A stretch of 8,179 nucleotides of DNA, from NCBI GenBank assembly GCA_964577665.1, contig CAZOBD010000177.1, forward strand, positions 1-8,179, read 5' to 3'. Shown piece by piece: positions 5,767 through 8,179 of the stretch (its first letter is position 1; each line of letters begins with the position of its first letter). The notes below the pieces were generated by a model, which had not been told where the DNA came from, did not search any database, and was given only the letters and a program-made list of their open reading frames with translations. This DNA is from CAYVTD01 sp964577665. GTDB taxonomy: Bacteria > Bacteroidota > Ignavibacteria > Kapaibacteriales > UBA2268. A program made the translations under genes and the position numbers.

Positions 5767-6492
5767 TCAAACAAGTTCCTTAACTTTTTTGAGTTTTACG
5801 TCTTCCCCGTCAAAAACTGCATATAATGGTTCAGAAAGCCAGTCGCCGGTATTTATGTACCGTCCGCTGCCGAAATCAATGTCTGCGTGTTTATGCCTAT
5901 GTCCCATCAAAACATAGTCAAAGCCCTGCTTTGTTTTTAGCCGGGCAAAATCTTCCATTCCTTCTACATTGCCATAATCCTTTTTTTCAGTATAATTTCT
6001 GCTCGATTTGGAAGTGGATGAAGCGAGCGATATTCCGATGTCAGGATGCAGTTTCAGATAAGCCCAAAGACTTAAAGGACTTCTCAGTATTTTTTTTAAA
6101 AATCTATACCCCGAGTCTCTATACGTTTTGCCGTCGCCGTGGGAAAGGTAAAACTTTTTTCTGTTGTGTTCGCGTTCGATATCATCGGGATATACTTCTA
6201 TTCCAAGCTCCTCACGGAAAAAATCCACATGACCGAAATCATGATTTCCCATTAAATACTCAATCTTAATTCCGTGATCGGTAAAGTCTCTGAAAACTGC
6301 CAAAGTTCTGTAAAAATACCTCGGCACAACAGTTTTGTATTCAAACCAGTAATCAAAAAGATCACCCAGAATGTATAATACCTCGCATTTGCCTCTTATT
6401 TTCCTTAAGAATTCTAAAAGCAGGTCTTCACGGGTTTTATCCAATTTCCTTTCTTGAATACCAAGATGCAGATCAGAAATAAAATAAATCAT
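5767..6492 (-). CDS. lpxH: UDP-2,3-diacylglucosamine diphosphatase (LpxH family)
   Basis: This is a 241-residue calcineurin-like metallophosphoesterase. LpxH hydrolyses UDP-2,3-diacylglucosamine to lipid X and UMP in lipid A synthesis at the cytoplasmic face of the inner membrane. All metal-binding blocks are present in order: SDLHLG (D7, H9), GDLFDYW (D44, D47), GNHD (N83, H84), SHGD (H118) and GHRHKH (H198, H200). The YLSHGDG segment and the length of about 240 residues fit LpxH-type enzymes. The reading frame can be extended to a TTG at 6510, but the ATG at 6492 puts the first metal motif six residues from the N-terminus, as in typical family members. It is the first gene of a - strand pair with the GT9 gene. 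An LpxH-like phosphatase with another substrate is possible but less likely in this context. Confidence 0.88.
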   Translation of the reverse strand: MIYFISDLHLGIQERKLDKTREDLLLEFLRKIRGKCEVLYILGDLFDYWFEYKTVVPRYFYRTLAVFRDFTDHGIKIEYLMGNHDFGHVDFFREELGIEVYPDDIEREHNRKKFYLSHGDGKTYRDSGYRFLKKILRSPLSLWAYLKLHPDIGISLASSTSKSSRNYTEKKDYGNVEGMEDFARLKTKQGFDYVLMGHRHKHADIDFGSGRYINTGDWLSEPLYAVFDGEDVKLKKVKELV

Positions 6493-6624
6493 AATAAAAG
6501 TACTGTACAATTTAAAAGTATCAAAACGGAGAAATATGCTAAAAATTATTAGAATTTACAATTTTTTTGTAATTTAGTCAGTCTATAAATAAATGAATTA
6601 TTGTTATGACTTTTAGGGGAGCTC
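6493..6624. promoter_or_regulatory. Divergent promoter region between lpxH and the PqiC-like gene
   Basis: This 132-bp AT-rich region must drive transcription both ways. On the + strand a -10-like TATAAA lies at 6584-6589, about 35 bp before the ATG. GGGGAG at 6616-6621 may serve as a ribosome-binding site, though it sits only 3 bp from the ATG. An inverted repeat, AATTTACAA (6553-6561) with TTGTAATTT (6567-6575), has 8 of 9 pairs and could be an operator. No convincing -35 element or - strand promoter stands out. Confidence 0.3.
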
Positions 6625-7257
6625 ATGGATATAGTCAAGTATTTTATTGCAGTATTGCTGTTATTTACCGCCTCGGGATGCCTGAACTTGAGAACCGAAT
6701 ATCCCGATATAAAATATTACAGACTCAGTCAGGAAGCTTTAAACATTAAAAATGTAGAGAAAATTAAAGGTTCGCTGATGATAAGGCATTTCAGCGCCGA
6801 TACTGATTTGGAAACAATGCGTATTATGGCTGTGTGGAATGATAACCATGTGCAAAGATATTATTATCACCGGTGGAACACAGATTGTGCTTCTCTTGTA
6901 ACCGATTTTATTCTTGAGCGCTATAACAAATTAGATGCCTTCACCGAAGGAGTGATACAAGAAGGCTCCTTTATCATTCCAACTTATGTTATTGAGGGGC
7001 AGATAATGGATTTTTTTGCCTATAATCACAGAGATAACTCTCCAGATTCAAATTATGTATCGGTATCCCTGCATGCTACTCTAACCCAAAAAAGAGAGCT
7101 GTCGGTAGAAAGCAATCTTATTATGACAAAGACTTATAATGCTAAAGTCACCAGACCTGACAATCGGGTCGAATCAATTGCGCCCGCTTTCAGCAAAGCA
7201 ACAGCACGTATTGCTGACCAACTGCTTGCTGATATATCAGAGAAATTGAACAATTAA
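6625..7257 (+). CDS. ABC-type transport auxiliary lipoprotein (PqiC-like)
   Basis: This 210-residue protein has an N-terminal hydrophobic signal and an A-S-G-C lipobox (C19). The mature start, YPDIKYYRLSQ, and the middle segment with a basic/aromatic YYYHRWNTD (about 79-87) followed by VTDFILERY match the auxiliary lipoproteins (COG3218/PqiC type) that assist MCE phospholipid transporters at the outer membrane. A later half with YVIEGQIMDFFAY and VSVSLHATLTQ also fits that beta-alpha fold. The ATPase, permease and MCE proteins that usually accompany it are not visible in the window. Its next neighbour, coaX, starts 13 bp downstream and is functionally unrelated, although co-transcription is likely. 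The assignment rests on motif resemblance only; LptE was considered and is less fitting. Confidence 0.65.
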   Translation: MDIVKYFIAVLLLFTASGCLNLRTEYPDIKYYRLSQEALNIKNVEKIKGSLMIRHFSADTDLETMRIMAVWNDNHVQRYYYHRWNTDCASLVTDFILERYNKLDAFTEGVIQEGSFIIPTYVIEGQIMDFFAYNHRDNSPDSNYVSVSLHATLTQKRELSVESNLIMTKTYNAKVTRPDNRVESIAPAFSKATARIADQLLADISEKLNN

Positions 7258-7270
7258 CGGCGGGTATAAA

Positions 7271-8053
7271 ATGTTTTCTCCTGATAATAATACAAGTTAT
7301 CGTTTGGCAGCAGATATAGGCAACAGCCGCTTAAAAATTTATGACGGTAAAAATTATAAAGCCATTAAATATGAAATTGACTGGCTTGAAAGAACAAAAA
7401 AAATTTTATACAGTATTTCCCCCCTGAAAAAAATTATCGCATATTCTTCTGTTAATAACGAAAAATTTGAGGAATTAAGATATTTCCTTAAAAAAAATGA
7501 AGATATAACATACATTAACGCATTGGAAAATGCAGAAAAAGATACGCTGCTCAAGTTTTCCCATATTGAAGGTATAGGCTCCGACAGAATATTCGGAATG
7601 CTGGGCGCATTAATTGACAATAAGCCTCCCCTTTTCACCGCTGACTGCGGAACGGCTGTTACAGTCAATGCCGTTGACGAAAACTATAACTGCATAGGCG
7701 GAGCAATTTTTGCAGGTGCGGAGAGCCAAAACTTTGCGCTTGGCAGACTTACATCTGCTCTAAATCCCCTTGCACTGGACTATACCGAAAATGCCGCGGG
7801 AGAAACCACCGCAGAAGCCATGAAAAGCGGCATCATAAGAAGCTGTGCAGGAGGTATCAGGCTTATCTGCGAAGAAATTAACAAACAGTTTTTTCATCTG
7901 GAAAATCCACCGCTTTTTCTTACAGGCGGTTCTGCTCTTATTATTTATCCTGCTCTGAGAAATGCCGGTTTAAAGGTTTCTATATCCAAATGTTTAGTAT
8001 TAAAAGGTATTTACTCAGTTTTTGAAAATAAAAACATGCAGTTTGAAAAGTGA
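7271..8053 (+). CDS. coaX: Type III pantothenate kinase
   Basis: This 260-residue enzyme of the acetate-and-sugar-kinase/Hsp70 (ASKHA) fold catalyses the first step of coenzyme A synthesis, ATP-dependent phosphorylation of pantothenate in the cytoplasm. Visible motifs are the phosphate loop DIGNSRLK (15-22), IGSDR (102-106, with D105 as the expected catalytic base), the cation/phosphate site DCGTAVTV (125-132), GGAIFAG (143-149) and LTGG (217-220). The length is typical of CoaX. Compared with the usual GADR and PG forms, this protein has GSDR and FAG, which are mild substitutions. Start ATG 7271 lies 13 bp after the lipoprotein gene, so the two are probably co-transcribed. The PanK-III type, common in many bacterial phyla, is insensitive to CoA feedback (family knowledge). 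Confidence 0.9.
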   Translation: MFSPDNNTSYRLAADIGNSRLKIYDGKNYKAIKYEIDWLERTKKILYSISPLKKIIAYSSVNNEKFEELRYFLKKNEDITYINALENAEKDTLLKFSHIEGIGSDRIFGMLGALIDNKPPLFTADCGTAVTVNAVDENYNCIGGAIFAGAESQNFALGRLTSALNPLALDYTENAAGETTAEAMKSGIIRSCAGGIRLICEEINKQFFHLENPPLFLTGGSALIIYPALRNAGLKVSISKCLVLKGIYSVFENKNMQFEK

Positions 8054-8067
8054 TTAGTAAATTTGTA

Positions 8068-8085
8068 AATATTTTTTGAAATATT
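8068..8085 (+). terminator. Weak AT-only hairpin after coaX
   Basis: AATATTT (8068-8074) pairs with AAATATT (8079-8085) around TTTG, 15 bp after the coaX stop. The stem is all A-T with no following pure T tract, so it would be a weak terminator at best. Confidence 0.25.
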
Positions 8086-8102
8086 AATTGATAATAATTT
8101 TT

Positions 8103-8179
8103 ATGAAACATCCGTGATTCGGGAAAATCACACAAGGGGATGATTATTTGAGAGTTAATGCAAAACAGAGTTTTGAAAG
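8103..8179 (-). repeat. R repeat copy in inverted orientation
   Basis: Read on the - strand this is an R unit with the same 5' extension as the copy at 4433. The extension CTTTCAAAACTCTG is followed by the core ATAATCATCCCCTTG, then TGATTTTCCC and GGATGTTTCAT. The outermost 51 bases (8129-8179) match 4433-4483 at 50 positions. It probably continues beyond the window edge. Its TTTCAT end points toward the 3' end of coaX. Confidence 0.85.

Noticed and set aside
5826..6269. 147-codon + strand frame opposite lpxH
   Set aside because: The - strand frame has every metallophosphoesterase motif; this one has no recognisable features.
6493..6510. TTG start extending LpxH by six residues
   Set aside because: The ATG at 6492 places the first metal motif at the usual distance from the N-terminus, and the extension adds nothing recognisable.
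6625..7257. LptE as the identity of the lipoprotein
   Set aside because: Size and lipobox would fit, but the YYRLSQ start and the YYYHRWNTD segment resemble the PqiC-type auxiliary family better.
4433..8179. Composite transposon bounded by inverted repeats
   Set aside because: No transposase or recombinase is encoded between the repeats, and the genes inside are housekeeping. The repeats belong to a family with other copies in the window.

Overview
The window looks like chromosomal DNA of a Gram-negative, moderately AT-rich bacterium of the Bacteroidota/Chlorobi (FCB) side of the tree, perhaps an Ignavibacteria- or Kapabacteria-type lineage. This placement is inference. It rests on an LpxH-type lipid A enzyme, outer-membrane barrel and lipoprotein genes, a near absence of Shine-Dalgarno sequences, an ECF sigma/anti-sigma-barrel pair of the kind seen in that group, and intergenic palindromes resembling repeats I recall from such genomes. 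There is no rRNA, tRNA, CRISPR array, transposase or phage gene.

Layout. Bases 1-404 hold no gene. They contain two copies of a ~76-bp repeat (called R here), a GC-rich 29-bp inverted repeat between them, and a 16-bp-arm palindrome with a T tract. Bases 405-4129 are a tight four-gene + strand operon: a TolB/WD40-like beta-propeller lipoprotein, an ECF sigma factor, a membrane protein with an anti-sigma-like N-terminus and a C-terminal outer-membrane beta-barrel, and a DUF4397-like lipoprotein. Bases 4130-4674 lie between convergent operons and are a chain of at least nine stem-loops interspersed with R copies. Bases 4675-6492 (- strand) are lpxH followed by a glycosyltransferase family 9 gene, both suited to lipopolysaccharide synthesis. 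A 132-bp divergent promoter region follows. Then on the + strand come an ABC-transport auxiliary (PqiC-like) lipoprotein and coaX (type III pantothenate kinase). The window ends in an inverted R copy.

How the genes fit together. All gene blocks except coaX concern the cell envelope. The first operon reads as an envelope-signalling unit: a sigma factor, its probable regulator anchored in the inner membrane and possibly reaching the outer membrane through a barrel, and two lipoproteins that may be sensor or target components. The lpxH-GT9 pair makes lipid A and adds sugars to it. The PqiC-like lipoprotein belongs to a lipid-transport family, but no MCE, permease or ATPase partner is visible here.

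The most unusual content is the R repeat family with its interleaved hairpin modules, and the sigma/anti-sigma-barrel operon. No complete new defence or mobile system is evident.
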